A stretch of 64,000 nt of DNA from Corylus avellana (taxonomy: Eukaryota > Streptophyta > Magnoliopsida > Fagales > Betulaceae). Both the position numbers and the translations under genes were made by a program. The stretch is taken from assembly GCF_901000735.1 (NCBI RefSeq), contig NC_081545.1, positions 35,023,634 to 35,087,633 on the forward strand, given 5' to 3'. The notes below the pieces were generated by a model. It was given only the letters and a program-made list of their open reading frames with translations. It was not told the origin of the DNA and did not search any database. Position 1 is the first letter of the stretch. Every line of letters starts with the position of its first letter. Shown here one piece after another: positions 48,656-60,142 of the stretch.

Positions 48656-49128
48656 CGGCTATGTTTGATATCTCTCTCAATTACCTGTTTTCCTGTGCAA
48701 TGAATGAGAAAGATGTGAAGCCAAATTAGAGAGCGTGCAAAATAGGCCATCATGGGAAGGGAATGAAGGAGAGCTTATGCTGGTTAAGCTTAGGGGCTGT
48801 TGTATACCATTGGTGGATGCAGATGAATAATTAGACTCTTGGCTGTTCAGGCGAATGGAACGGCGCTGTCCCCTGCATCTCTCATGTATAATCAGCTTGG
48901 TAGAGTCATCCTTAACTAGCGTTTCGAAGTTTTTCGAGTCCACGGACCAGTTTCTTGACAACCCCATAGAATAATTGCAGCAGATCAGAGGAAAAAGACA
49001 GATAAGGGGAGTGACGCGCCTACATGCACCACCACCGGGAAGTGGAAAGGGAGAGGGGGTCATGATTTGGCTTTCCTACTGCTAACATCAGGACACTTAA
49101 ATAAAAAATCAGAGGACTACGGGACTAT

Positions 49129-49434
49129 TTATATCTTTAGTAAAATGGTCCCGTGCTGCAAATCTTTTCGCTCTTTCTTTTTTTTCTTAGGGGTTGGTCG
49201 TCGTCCACCACGACCACCACTTGACATAGAAGCAACACATCTAGTCTCTTGGGTATCCGTATTCAACTCATCAGATTCACTGCCATCATCATTAAAGGTT
49301 TCTTCAGCATCTATGGGACTCATTGTACTATCAATAGGAGACCGAGAAGATGGATAACAAGAAGCAGTAGCTGATGAAGAAGGTGTAGGTGTACCTATAC
49401 GGTTAGGTGGCACTTTTGGTGCCGGTGCATCCAT
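49129..49434 (-). CDS. Unidentified small protein, possibly with a 5'UTR intron
   Basis: A 101-codon ORF rich in Pro, Ser, Thr and acidic residues that ends in a Gly/Arg/Lys-rich basic stretch (GGRGGRRPTPKKKKKERK). I do not recognise it. The ATG at 49,434 is directly preceded by an acceptor-like 'ttcactttag'. About 670 bp upstream, a leader-like stretch ends in a good donor at 50,100 (tttcag|gtatag), so a 5'UTR exon at about 50,101-50,250 (with a GA repeat) could be spliced to this ORF. It may be a truncated gene or the 5' end of something whose later exons lie in the TAD3-remnant region. Real coding status is doubtful. Confidence 0.3.
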   Translation of the reverse strand: MDAPAPKVPPNRIGTPTPSSSATASCYPSSRSPIDSTMSPIDAEETFNDDGSESDELNTDTQETRCVASMSSGGRGGRRPTPKKKKKERKDLQHGTILLKI

Positions 49435-50689
49435 CTAAAGTGAAGGACAAACAACCCTAGCTAACACCTTTTCCCTTACATGTCAAAATACACATATCCA
49501 AGGAATATCTGCAGGGCAATACAAATTTCAATAATAATTACAGCAAACTACAACATCATATGATGTGTGTGTGTGTGTGTATATATATATATGTCTTCAT
49601 CATCAACACAGCAGCATGTAAGTACTTCTTGTTGCATAACAGAGAACTATTAAAAAGACAGCACGTTTTCTTTTAAAAATTTCAAATTTTTATTTATTAT
49701 TATTCTTTTTTTAATTTCAGCTCAGACAGTCCTATGATGAATAGCAAGTTAATTATAGAAATATCATCATATATTGGTCCATTTCAAAAGAAGCAGAGAG
49801 CTTCCTCTCACTAATCTTTGCCTAAAGAGAAGGGATAGGAAAAATAGCGAAAAAATCATGTCAATGCTTACAGGAAAAATCGAGGTAGAGTAAATCAACT
49901 CAAGGTTGCGTAAAAATATATCATTCTCATTCCTAAGTATTCCTAATAATATAAACTACCTCGAAAATAAAAGTAAATCAAATAACCAAACGTTCAAAAT
50001 CAAAGAATCAAAATCTATTCATAGATTTTGAAAGTTTGAAATCCTCAATTAGTTCTAAAAATCAAAATCAAAGAAAATGAAGTAACTCGAAAAATCTATA
50101 CCTGAAAAGAGAAAATCTGCTGAAGTTAAGCCACCGAACACGACGGGAGATGAGTGAGAGAGGCACGACGGTCTTGCCGCTTGCAGCTCGAAAGCGAGAG
50201 AGAGAGTCGAGAGACGAGAGAGAGAGAGAGAGAGAGAGGCCGGCGTAAATTTGCTATAGGCAAATTAGGAGGGTGGTCCCACCGTGCACTTTCTCGTGTA
50301 AAGTTATTGCTGATTGGCTTCATACTTTTCCCAAAAATCCACGTCATCATCATCTTCTATATGTCTCTGCAAATTTTTTTCCCCTCCTCTCCAAAAACAT
50401 GGAAACCCATACGGTTAGTTGATTTCCTCTGGAAGTAGGTCAGTAGATGAGTGGTGTGGTGGCGGGAGTGTCCACATCTCACATAATCATCCCACACTCA
50501 ATATAAATAATTAATTATTTAATTAATATTTTAATATTTATAAATACCAGCAGGTTAACAAAATTAACGGTACAATCTATATGGAAATCATTACAAATAT
50601 GATGCTTATAACCAATATTAACAGTTTATGAGATATTTTCTCATAAACTCCGATATACAAGTCCATATATATTTTCTTGTCTGAATTGT

Positions 50690-50692
<3 letters not shown>

Positions 50693-50727
<35 letters not shown>
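50693..50727. repeat. (AT)n microsatellite
   Basis: About 17 AT units, roughly 415 bp upstream of the CCT gene start. Confidence 0.9.
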
Positions 50728-50732
<5 letters not shown>

Positions 50733-50905
50733 AAGAGAAATGCATTAATCAGACCCACGGAGTCACGGTAAGCTCGGGCAGCGTACTAATGAATGTTTTA
50801 TAAATAAAATTACGCTTGAAAAAAACCCCAATCCGTCCATCCAATCCACAGCAAACGAAATCCGGATAACAACACAATCCGCTGCCTCACCCAATCATAT
50901 CAGCC

Positions 50906-50911
50906 CACGTG
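50906..50911 (+). promoter_or_regulatory. G-box (CACGTG)
   Basis: The palindrome cacgtg in 'gcccacgtgtcg' lies about 233 bp upstream of the CCT-domain ATG. G-boxes bind bZIP and bHLH factors, including PIFs and ABFs, in plant promoters. It is a single site, so function is inferred only from position. Confidence 0.45.
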
Positions 50912-51143
50912 TCGATAAAGCATTCCATCTACATCATCTCCCTGTACGAGCTCGGCTGACTAAAACTCCTGTCATGTCGCTCTCTCTCCCTGCCCAATGG
51001 AGTCACAAAAAGTTGATCATTTTTTCTTCTCACTTCTCACATTTTCTTCAACCCCCAATTCAGAACTAGAAAACTCCAGACAAAATTGAACTAAAAACAG
51101 AGCCCTGTGCGTGAGTGAGTGAGAGTGACTGAGGGAGTGAGAG

Positions 51144-54100
51144 ATGTGCAACAAGAACAGTCCTCCTGATATGAAAACCAGGTCGAAGATCAAGAAAGAG
51201 AGAGAAGCAGTCAAACCAGCTCGCAAAACAAGAACCAAGACCAGGAAGCCCAAGTTTCTGAGTCTCCGCCTAAAGCTCTCCTCGGAGAACTCACAAAACT
51301 CGACCCAAATGACCCACAACTGCAAAACCAATCACCATGAGCACCACCAGCTCAACCTGTTCCCTCTGCACCCAGAAAACCTAGTCGAAGATCACAAAGT
51401 CGACATACATGACGAGAACGTGGCGTTCCTCTTCAACTCCGAGGGCGGCGGCGGCGCCACCACTCTCAACGGCCTCCTCTCCGGAGTTTCTTCCTCCGAG
51501 GAGGACTCCCTCTCTCCGCCGCCGTACGCCTACGGGGGACAGGACAGCGACGAGGGTCGTCTTGCTGATGGTGGTGGTAATAATTGTGATCAGAGTGCGA
51601 GCTCAAAGCTGGTACGGACGGCCATGAGGAAGAGAGACAGGGACCTGAGCGGCGAGAAGTGGGTGTGTTACTCGGAGGTACTGGTAGAGAAGAAGGAGCC
51701 GGAGGAGGTAACTAGCTGCGCCACCGACGTCGTTTGGTGTGCAAAGCGGCGGACGTCACCGCAAGGGTCGTTGTCGTTAAAGCTCGATTATCAGGGCATC
51801 TTGAAGGCTTGGTCTGGTAAGGGCCCTCTTTACATTGAAGGAGAGTCTCCTCCACAGACTGTGCCTGACTTGCATGATGATTTTCTTCCCCATGACGCCA
51901 CTGCCAATGTAAGTTCTCCATCATTTACTGTTCAATTCTTCTTACTATTATATCTCAGCTGTTCTGTAATTAATCTTTCTGCAACAACTTTTAGTTGATT
52001 TTCTAATGGCTATATCTCTGTATTTGAATGAATGAATGACTACATAACTACATGTGGAAATATTGCAGTGAGTGCTTGCATTTGAGCATTGTTTTGAATC
52101 TGATTACTAGCACTTTTTTGCTTTTTTTGGGGGGTCCAGTGCACCTTAGCCAACTGTGGCTTATGGCCCACTTCACCAACAATTTTGTTGGTTGGAATTA
52201 TTGATATTTTTCAAGAGGGGGACCTGCCTCCTCAATTTTTTTTTCACTTGCATAAGATTTAGGTTTGAGTCATTTGGGGTAGTAGGTCTCTTACTATGAT
52301 AATAACATGAATTAGTATCCTTTTCGATTTATTTGAACCGGACAATATTCAGTTAATTATATTTTAGGGGTATTTTTGTCATCTCAAAAAGTAAAAAGAC
52401 AAAAAACCCCTTCTAATATAACTAACTAAATATTATCCAGTTCATTTAACTGGAAAAGATCCCAGTAACACAACCCATTTGGGAAGAATGAATGGAAAAG
52501 CTAGAATATGGGCAATGCAGCACTATTCCCTTCTTTTGGAAGTTCTTTTAAAAGAAAGGAAAAGGAAAAAGGGTGCATAGGTTCCATTCCATTCCTTTAC
52601 ATGCATTGCCTCCAATATGGGTGGAATCGAGAATCAAGAGGGGATTGACATTAAATGGGGTGAAATGCTTAATTAAAAAATGAAAATTTTTGGAGTACTA
52701 CATCTTTTACTACAATTCCTTTTAAGTGATATGACAGTCTATGTGGCATTGTCGTATCAGCCACAATCAAATTTAATTGTTTATTATCAGACATCAAACA
52801 TGTAAGTGACACATGACTTACAAACGAACGTGTTAGTCCATATAGCACTATAATGTCAACTACAATCAAATTTAATTGTTTAGTGACTAATATGGCAATT
52901 GGCATGTGGATTATCACGTTAATTTATGAAGGACTTTAAGTAAAAAGTAAATGTAATATAATTGTCGAATCAAGTGTTCTCTTCCTTTCCATCTCTGTCC
53001 ATTTCTCTTCTTCTTTTTTTTCTTTCTTTTTTTTTATCAAACATCCAATGAAAAGAAAATATTCCTGTCCATAATATTTGACTCCATTCCCTCTTAACTC
53101 ATCTTTTTTGTTTTTTGTTTTTTGTTTTTTTTTTTTCTTCTTATTTTCACAAATGGATGGCCAACAAGTTTTTCTAATTGCATTGAAGTTGGGTTGAGAC
53201 ATGCATGGGATTCAATCATAGTATAGTAACAAATGCTGACAATCTTATATATGTAATGGGCAGGTTTTAGCGGATAGCTGGGGCAGCGCTGCTAATCTAT
53301 GGAGGGTGCCAGAAATGGGTAATGGTTATATTGGTAGCATCAAAGTGGAAGAGGAAGTGGAAGGCAAAGATGGTTGGAAGATGAGGCACAGAGAAGCAAG
53401 TGTGTTGAGATACAAGGAGAAGAGGCAAAATAGACTCTTCTCTAAGCGAATTAGATACGAAGTTCGAAAGCTTAATGCCGAGAAACGACCCCGTATGAAG
53501 GTAACCTTCAGCCTGCCCTCTTCACTTTTTCTTTTTCTTCTAGCTGAAGCATGTCTTTTGGTTGGAGTAGGATTAACAATTTTTGACATTACTCGCAAAC
53601 CTAACATATAATTAGCATATTAGATTTGAAGGATTTAATCCGTTTAATTAAATGAGTCGGATTAGAGTTGATCCATATAATTTTATTATCCTTATCTCGA
53701 CACAACCTAAATCCTACACGTGAATACGAATTCTCTACCCTACTTTTTGATTTTCAGCAGGGCAATGCTTCATTGTTGAGTTATATTCAAAGTCCTCGTT
53801 GTAGTTTGAAACGTAAGTTAACATTATTCCACTAGTTTTAAAGTTGTGGCTGCTGTTTAAACGGCGGCTGCAGAACAGTGACACATTTTTGTCCTGAAAA
53901 TTGACATTTGCATGCCCGTGGGTATAATTAACTTGTTAAGAAGGATTTAACTTTACGTAGATGGGGCCTTTAAATAGGGAATTTTAGAGAATATCCAAGG
54001 TGCCACGTTACCATTTTTGTTGAGGAAATTGTTGTCTATAGGAAACCAATATAATGTTAGAATATTAATTTAAATTATCAAGTCTACTATTTTCCAACCG

Positions 54101-55918
54101 TTTAAATTTTTTAGATAAGTGATAATTTAACATGATATCACAACAGACGTTATGAGTTTGAACCCTACACAGTGCAGTTTACTCAATTTCAGTTAAATAT
54201 TTCACAAGTTGGGTCTCATTTATTGAGGGAGAGTTTAAACTCATACGTTAAGAGGAATGTTAAAATATTAGTTTAAATAATCAAGTCTACTCTTTTTTAT
54301 TTGCGTTAACTTTTGAGATAATCGATGATTTAATGCCTAAAACTACTATCTTCAATGTTCTAAGTTCTTAGAATGATGTGCATTTCAAAGGTTTGAGTGG
54401 AATTCAAAGATCCATCTTTGTCTATAATTTTTTTTAGTCCCTTGCCATTATTTGTGATAAAACAGAAATTGGACTGTGGAATAATGGCACGGGAGCTATG
54501 TATGCATCCTCCCTCTTAAAGAAGATATTTATGCGGATATCCAAATTGGAAAAGGATCCTCTCCATTTCAAATCTCCTTCATTTTCTTCTGTTAGTGCAT
54601 TTAGAAGGGTAGTGCTGTCCAAAAAAAATTGGACAATTTTGCCTTTATAAATGCACTGATTGAAGGAAATGGAGGGAATTTGAAATGTAGAGTATCATTT
54701 TCCATTCAAATTGGGTTGAAAAGAAGTCGTTCAATTTCGCCTATTAAATTGATATATGTATTTAGAGTATGTGATTTTTGGAAAAGGATCCTCTCCATTT
54801 CAAATTCCTGCTATTTCCTCCGGTTAATGCATTTAGTAGGGTAGTGTTGTCTAAAAATTTTACCTTCAAAAAAATTTGGACAATTCTGCCCTTCTAAATG
54901 CACTGGAAGAAATGGAGGGAATTTGAAATGAAGATAATCATTTTCTATGATTTTTATATGTTTTTTTAATAAGATATAAATTTCTTATAAACTAGGTTGT
55001 AGGACTTTTTTCAACCCAGTCCCTAAAAGTGTTTTGTGTTTCCTGAACATGTGAGAATCTGACATTTTTTATTGATCTTATTCAAAACGATCGGGAGAAA
55101 CACATGCTATTAAAAAAACATGTTTCTCATATGATACTTTTAGAGACTGTTGTAATAAAAAAAAAATTTACACCCTACTTTGTGGGAAATTTCTATCCTT
55201 TTTAATAGTGCATGTGAGAACCGTTCTAAGAAACAATGACACGGTAATAAATTGAATTGGAATTATATATATCCGAGAAAAATGTCTATAAATTTAGGAG
55301 GGAGGTCAATAAATAATTTTTGCCTTTTATTTATTTTTTTTGAGAAAATAATTTTTGTCAAATTATTGTTATAGTAGCAATACAGATGTGGTTGATGTGG
55401 TTAAGGGTCCGGAATTATTGAAACTAAAATGTTTACGTGACACATTGGCATTTTGTGCTTTGTTCCTTTCAAGCCAGTCGTGTGTTTCATTTTCAGTCAA
55501 AGTCATGACGTCACCGCTATTAATTTCAAAGCTAACCATGTTGTGACAAGTCCCAACAATTTAATTTTTCAAGTAATTATGTGGCCCTTTGATTCATAGC
55601 AAGGTCAATTTATTGTACCTTATAATTTAATTCAGTGTATTGTGTGGTCGTGACAAGACATTGAATAAAATAATGTAGGCTCTCTTTTATTTAAATGGGC
55701 TTTATTTGATTTTTCTTAATACTAAATGGGTACTAATATATTGTTTATATATGTTAATTTAATCTTCAATTTTATTATATTTTTCATTTTACTAATCATT
55801 TGCTTTGTAATCTTGTCCATAGGTTGCTCGAGTTGTCTCTTATCATTTGTTTTTTCTTGTAGTAATTATATGTTATATTCCCCCATCTTTGCAGGGTCGA
55901 TTCGTGAAGAGATGTTGA
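51144..55918 (+). CDS. CCT-domain transcriptional regulator (CIA2/ASML2-like)
   Basis: Three exons: 51144-51908, 53264-53500 and a tiny 24-bp last exon 55895-55918, in phase 0 throughout, giving 341 residues. The C-terminal CCT motif (about residues 298-341) runs [20 protein letters not shown] through [20 protein letters not shown] to VKRC-stop, so the CCT domain is split by the last intron and completed by the 24-bp exon. The N-terminus is basic ([20 protein letters not shown]), a possible nuclear or transit signal. The centre has an acidic/Ser stretch. Similar CCT proteins (CIA2, CIL, ASML2) regulate plastid import and ribosomal genes or sugar-responsive genes. Which branch applies is not certain. 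Introns of 1.35 and 2.4 kb carry several TIR elements. Confidence 0.88.
52313..52467. mobile_element. MITE with ~65-bp TIRs in CCT gene intron 1
   Basis: The left part 'tagtatccttttcgatttat' is mirrored at the right by 'aactggaaaagatcccagta'. Inner parts (ggacaatattcagttaattatattttagggg against its mirror) also pair, leaving about 25 bp in the centre. A two-base TA duplication is possible but not secure. Confidence 0.75.
54046..54310. repeat. Dispersed 'gttagaatattaatt' repeat in CCT intron 2
   Basis: Two partial copies (54,056 onward and about 54,258 onward) of 'ttagaatattaatttaaat(t/a)atcaagtctac' enclose 'atgatatcacaacagacgttatgagtttgaaccc'. This is the same family as the copies at 482-710 and 2393-2475. 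It resembles the end of an LTR plus primer-site region. Confidence 0.45.
54548..54703. mobile_element. 'ggaaaaggatcctctcc' MITE, copy A, CCT intron 2
   Basis: The left end ggaaaaggatcctctccatt is mirrored by the right end (gaatttgaaatgtagagtatcattttcc). Its centre has an internal palindrome around 'gtccaaaaaaaattggac' and 'gtgcattta/taaatgcac'. No clear duplication of flanking bases was found. Confidence 0.7.
54780..54947. mobile_element. 'ggaaaaggatcctctcc' MITE, copy B, CCT intron 2
   Basis: A second copy of the 54,548 element, 77 bp further on in the same orientation. It is flanked by an 8-bp duplication tgattttt (54,772-54,779 and 54,948-54,955), which suggests the hAT superfamily. Confidence 0.75.
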
Positions 55919-56825
55919 GAAGTGTAGGCTCTTAGTACTACAAAGAGGGCATGATCTTTGGTGTGTTTAAATTAGTTTTTTTCTTTTATATATATATAAT
56001 ATTTGGTCTTGTTCCATTTAGCTTGTAACATAGTAGAGGCACCAATATAATGCTAAGCAATGTCATAACAAAGGAGGGTACACAGAAAAAAAAAAAAAAA
56101 AAAAAAAATGAAAGTTGTAAGTTGGAGGGAATGCTTTCTTTGGAATAATGGATCAGGTCTGATCCTTTTTGGTTAAATTTTCCCAGCAATTTATTGTCTT
56201 GCAGCTTTTGGTTGTGAGACCACTCTTTAAACTGTGTTGGGATGGTCGACAACTTTTAAGGTTGTGGCCAATCATGGATGGGGGGTGGTGGTTAGACCAT
56301 TCCAAAGCCAGGTGGTTGGCAACCTTAAAAATTGGTTGGGAGTTGCTTACTCACCCACACAAAACATGCTTTTGGAAGTGATCCGACCATTCTCTCACCT
56401 TGAAAGTGTGGTGTACAACACCAAGTTTGTTTTTGGGATAATATGTAACCGCCAAATAGGGTGGCCGGACCACTCCAAAATCAACTCTCTTTTTTTCCAC
56501 TTTTTTGGGTTATTTTCTCTATGTTTGTCAACATATGGCTTGTGTTTAGCCATATATTACAAACGAACAATTTGAATTGAGAGAATTGTAGGAAATCTCA
56601 ATACTTAAAAGGTCAACAAGTGATGGAAATTAGAATATTAAGTACTTTTTTAAAAAAAAAATTAAAAAAAAATAAATAAAATTAAGCTTCTAAGTTTTTT
56701 GGGGTTTGGATCGGTATACGAGGTTACTCACAATGGTCATCATTCTTCTTTTTCTTACTTATCCAGGATACTTAGAGGCATTTACATTTAGATGGTACTA
56801 TAATTGCAGTTAAAAAAACCAATGA

Positions 56826-56882
<57 letters not shown>
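56826..56882. repeat. (TA)n(GA)n compound microsatellite
   Basis: About 12 TA units run directly into about 16 GA units. Confidence 0.9.
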
Positions 56883-56886
<4 letters not shown>

Positions 56887-57188
56887 ATAAGAAGATGGAA
56901 CATATTAAGCCATAATCTGCTCCATTATGCCTGCAAGTTTAACACCCATTGGCACTTACACGAGACATAAACACAGACTGGCCCAAAGGGGATCGAAGCA
57001 GCAAACTATTATAGATTTTCAATATTTCAAATCAAATGGGAAAACAAGAAACTTAGAGTACGACCAAATCTGACAATTGACTGGATTCCATGGCATATTT
57101 TTGTTTACACAACCGATATATTTTTAGTCTTTCTCTCGAGGATCTGAGAAACATCAGCTATAATACGGTAAAGATAATCATCAACTTC

Positions 57189-57359
57189 TTAATTTAAGAA
57201 GAAGAACCTTTGATTCTCCACATGGACGAAGGCAACATCATTTTTTCCCACAACAACTTTAAGAGGGGCTTGTAGACACAGATCCAAGTCAATATTGTAG
57301 GCCATCAATAGAATCTCATTTGTATCAGTGGCATCGACCCATGCAGTACATAGAATTAC
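57189..57359 (-). pseudogene. Possible decayed terminal exon of an unidentified gene
   Basis: Minus-strand frame of 56 codons plus stop, right after an acceptor-like 'attatag'. It reads VILCTAWVDATDTNEILLMA and later APLKVVVGKNDVAFVHVENQ, ending FFFLN-stop. The balanced amino-acid composition looks coding in an otherwise AT-rich stretch. I recognise no family, and no partner exon is evident upstream, so this may be a gene fragment or chance. Confidence 0.3.
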
Positions 57360-58559
57360 CTATAATCACGCTTGCTTCACAGATATGGGGGAGAGGCAGA
57401 CCCCCGAGTCAGATGGCTCCAAGATCCTCCATGCTGTATGTTATACATGTAACATTTCGGTCCCAAATTAAGAGGATGAGAAGAAACCCACATAGAGCGA
57501 TCAGTTTATAAAGATAGTCATAGGTGCTAAGTCTCACATTGCTTAGTTACTAGGTGAAACTTGACTTTATAATGAATTTTATGAAAGCTTCAAATTAACT
57601 AATCATTTTAAGGTGATAACGCAAATGTAGCTAGTTCTGATACCTCTCTGAAAAGATTCTATCACATATTCTTAAGTAAGATTATCCATGCTGCATGTTA
57701 TATAAATAAAATCTATCACAACCGCTATTATCATAGCTATCATCATAATAGGTATAAGCATATGGTGTAATGGAAGACAAGAATCCTATTCTCAACTGCA
57801 GAAACGACTTAATATCTCAAACATGGAAAAGATGGAGGATTAGAGATGGCTTCCCATTTTTCATTTTGACAGATAGTTGATGATCATAATAATCATTATT
57901 ACAAACAAAAGTCTTATTCCCTAGAACCAGAACAAAACCAAAGGGAAAATTGTCGGAGATAACATAGGAGAAACACGGACCCAGTCATTGGTCAAGTACA
58001 TGGACTCACCTATAATTTATACACGGCAAGGCCGGCTAGACCATTAGGCGAGTGAGACGCTCGCCTAGGGCCCCTGGATTAATAAGGCTAAAAAAAAAAA
58101 AAAAAAATTGGCCCAAAATTTTTTTTTTAATAATAATATATATATTTTTTTAAAAAAAATTTAAGGCCCATTTTTTTTGTTTAATAAGGCCTATTTTTTT
58201 TTTTTCTCATAAAAACTTAAGGCCTCGATAACTAAGTAATTTAAAAAATGCCTCAATTTAATAAGGCCCCAATATAATAAGCCAATGGTAAAATAAGACC
58301 AATTAACTCAGAAAAGTAAATATCCTTATACTTAAAAATAGTCTATCTACCTATGCATCCAAAATTATTTGATATTGAAAGACTATTTTAACCCTACCTA
58401 ACTATCCACTTTCTTTCCTTTCTTTTTCTCTCTCTTTTATTCTCCACTGTCGACAGCCTCCCCTCTTATCTTCTTTTTTCTCTTTCCTTAGTTTCACTCA
58501 AAACATAATGTGATGGAGAGAGACGAAGAGAGAGAGAGAGAGAGAGAGGCTGGACGAGA

Positions 58560-58960
58560 GAGAGAAACAGGTATATCAATGAGGTAGGGATATATATATA
58601 TATATATTTTGTAATGTTTATTTCTGTGCTTGATTTTTCTTGTGGGTTTTGTATGAGTTTTTGTCAATTTTTTTGGTGCCTTTTGTTTGAAACAGGTGTA
58701 TCAATGAGATAAGGATTGATAAAAAATAAAAATAAAAAATAAAAAAATAATTGATTTTTTTTTTTTTGGTAATGTTTATTTAAGTGCTTGATTTTTCTGA
58801 TGGGTTTTGTATGGGTTTTTGACAAAATTTTTCGTGGGTTTTGTTTGAAATAGAGGTGTATCAAAGAATCCAGAGTGAGAAGTTAACGCCACGGTATGAT
58901 TTTTTTTTTTTTTAATAATTTTGTATGGGTTCTTGATAATATTTCTGGTGGTTTTTTATT
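58560..58960. repeat. Tandem array of ~130-150-bp units (about 2.5 copies)
   Basis: The unit 'gaaacaggt(a/g)tatcaatgag', an AT-rich run, 'gtaatgtttattt', 'gtgcttgatttttct', 'gggttttgtatg(a/g)g' recurs with starts near 58,566 and 58,692. A partial third begins near 58,850. Divergence is mainly in the A/T runs. Confidence 0.7.
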
Positions 58961-59960
58961 TATTTTATTTATTATTATTTTTTTTTTTTATGGTTAGTTT
59001 GCTTTTGTGTGCTTCAGTTTTGGAACATGTGCTTAGCAGAGATTTGGTGCGGTTCTTGGATTGATTTATCAAAAAAAATTGATTTTTTTTATTGTTATGT
59101 TTATTTTTGTAAGGATTAAAAAAAATGAAAACTCTACATATAATAATATTATTTAATTAATATTTAAATATTAAAAAAAATATGGGAGCCAAGGCCGCAA
59201 AGCCATCTTCGTTGTGAAGTTTTCCTGCCCAACAAGGAAGGAGCGGTGCCGGGTAGAACTCGGCGGCAGGACCATCGGCATGAATATTGATCTTATACCA
59301 TTTCGAATCGTGACTTTCATCGTCGGCATGAAAAGTGCTATTGCAAGTCGGTGATGGAGTGGTCAGAGTCTTAGAAGCTTCGGCCTAGGAAGAATTTGGC
59401 CTGAATTCATTAACGGAGTAGTATTAATATTTTCCATCCTTGGAGAAGTATTTTCTTTTTCTACTATTTGGCATGAATTCTGGTTTGTGAAGGATAAGAT
59501 TTGGGAAAGAGAAGAAGAGCTTTGCAAAAACTAGGATTGGTGAGAAGGGCTCGTATTTATTGGGAGTGAAGCTCTTATGTCGGTGGAAGGGGAAATCAAA
59601 ATACTATATATGCTTAATTGGATTAGTGGGATTAGTGGGATTAGTGGGATTTGGCCCATTTTGCATTCCGTTTGAATCATGAAGCTAGTTCGTTGAGCCT
59701 GTATTAGTTACAAATTCCACCTTAATTCTGTTAAGTCACAGAGATATGAAATAATGAAATATAATTATAATACAAGATCTAGAAAAGTAAAATTATACTT
59801 TGATCTAATTAAATATTTGTTGTGGTAATTAAATATAGCACAACCTGGAGCATCCTGACTAATTAAGATCTTGTTTTTCATGAAAAAAGTGGTAAAGGAC
59901 TATATCTATACATAAATACACACACACATATGTTAAGGTATGCCTTGAATCTAGTAGGTG

Positions 59961-59978
59961 GAATCTTCTGGAACTTTC
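59961..59978 (+). promoter_or_regulatory. Heat-shock element a in LTR1
   Basis: gaaTCttcTGgaaCTttc is a perfect alternating array nGAAnnTTCnnGAAnnTTCn, the binding site of heat-shock factor trimers. It is conserved at the same place in LTR2 (61,364-61,381) and LTR3 (62,459-62,476). Confidence 0.75.
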
Positions 59979-60095
59979 TCTTGTGTTCTACAAAGATCCA
60001 CAATGGTTTCCTTCACTAAGGTGGAAAGAGTCTTCTTGATGATGGTAGATCATTCCAGAACTCTCTAAGAAGAAAGAGTCTTCTTGATGTGTGTG

Positions 60096-60113
60096 GAACA
60101 TTCCGGAACCTTC
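60096..60113 (+). promoter_or_regulatory. Heat-shock element b in LTR1
   Basis: gaaCAttcCGgaaCCttc is again a perfect four-block GAA/TTC array, 21 bp before the TATA box. Matching sites occur in LTR3 (62,594-62,611) and three times in LTR2 (61,450-61,467, 61,498-61,515 and 61,546-61,563, 48 bp apart). Confidence 0.78.
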
Positions 60114-60134
60114 TAGGCAACACAATGGTTTTCC

Positions 60135-60142
60135 TATATAAA
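60135..60142 (+). promoter_or_regulatory. TATA box of LTR1
   Basis: tatataaa in 'cctatataaagg', placed just downstream of the heat-shock elements. The same box recurs in LTR2 and LTR3. Confidence 0.7.

Larger units (their letters stand above)
49435..51143. other. Divergent upstream region before the CCT-domain gene
   Basis: Contains a candidate 5'UTR exon for the minus-strand ORF (about 50,101-50,250), a GA microsatellite (50,215-50,238), a TA microsatellite (50,693-50,727) and an A/T-rich stretch. A G-box core CACGTG occurs at 50,906-50,911. No other coding sequence is seen. Confidence 0.5.
55919..59925. other. 4-kb repeat-rich spacer
   Basis: Contains, in order: CCT gene 3'UTR; a block at 56,215-56,480 with 'ggtggttagaccattcc' and 'gggtggccggaccactcc' like the MULE-element centre; a TA/GA microsatellite (56,826-56,882); a possible decayed exon (57,189-57,359, -); a degenerate 'aaggccc'-rich transposon end (58,020-58,320); a tandem array of about 130-150-bp units (58,560-58,960); a GC-richer stretch of unknown nature (59,185-59,400); and a fourfold 10-bp repeat 'gggattagtg' (59,618-59,650). 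Confidence 0.5.

Noticed and set aside
48677..49063. 128-residue minus-strand ORF just upstream of the TAD3 remnant
   Set aside because: No family resemblance and no splice context of its own; it may be leader sequence. It is not strong enough to call.
58533..58566. GA-rich stretch as a regulatory GAGA site
   Set aside because: It is simple-sequence repeat without an associated gene start.
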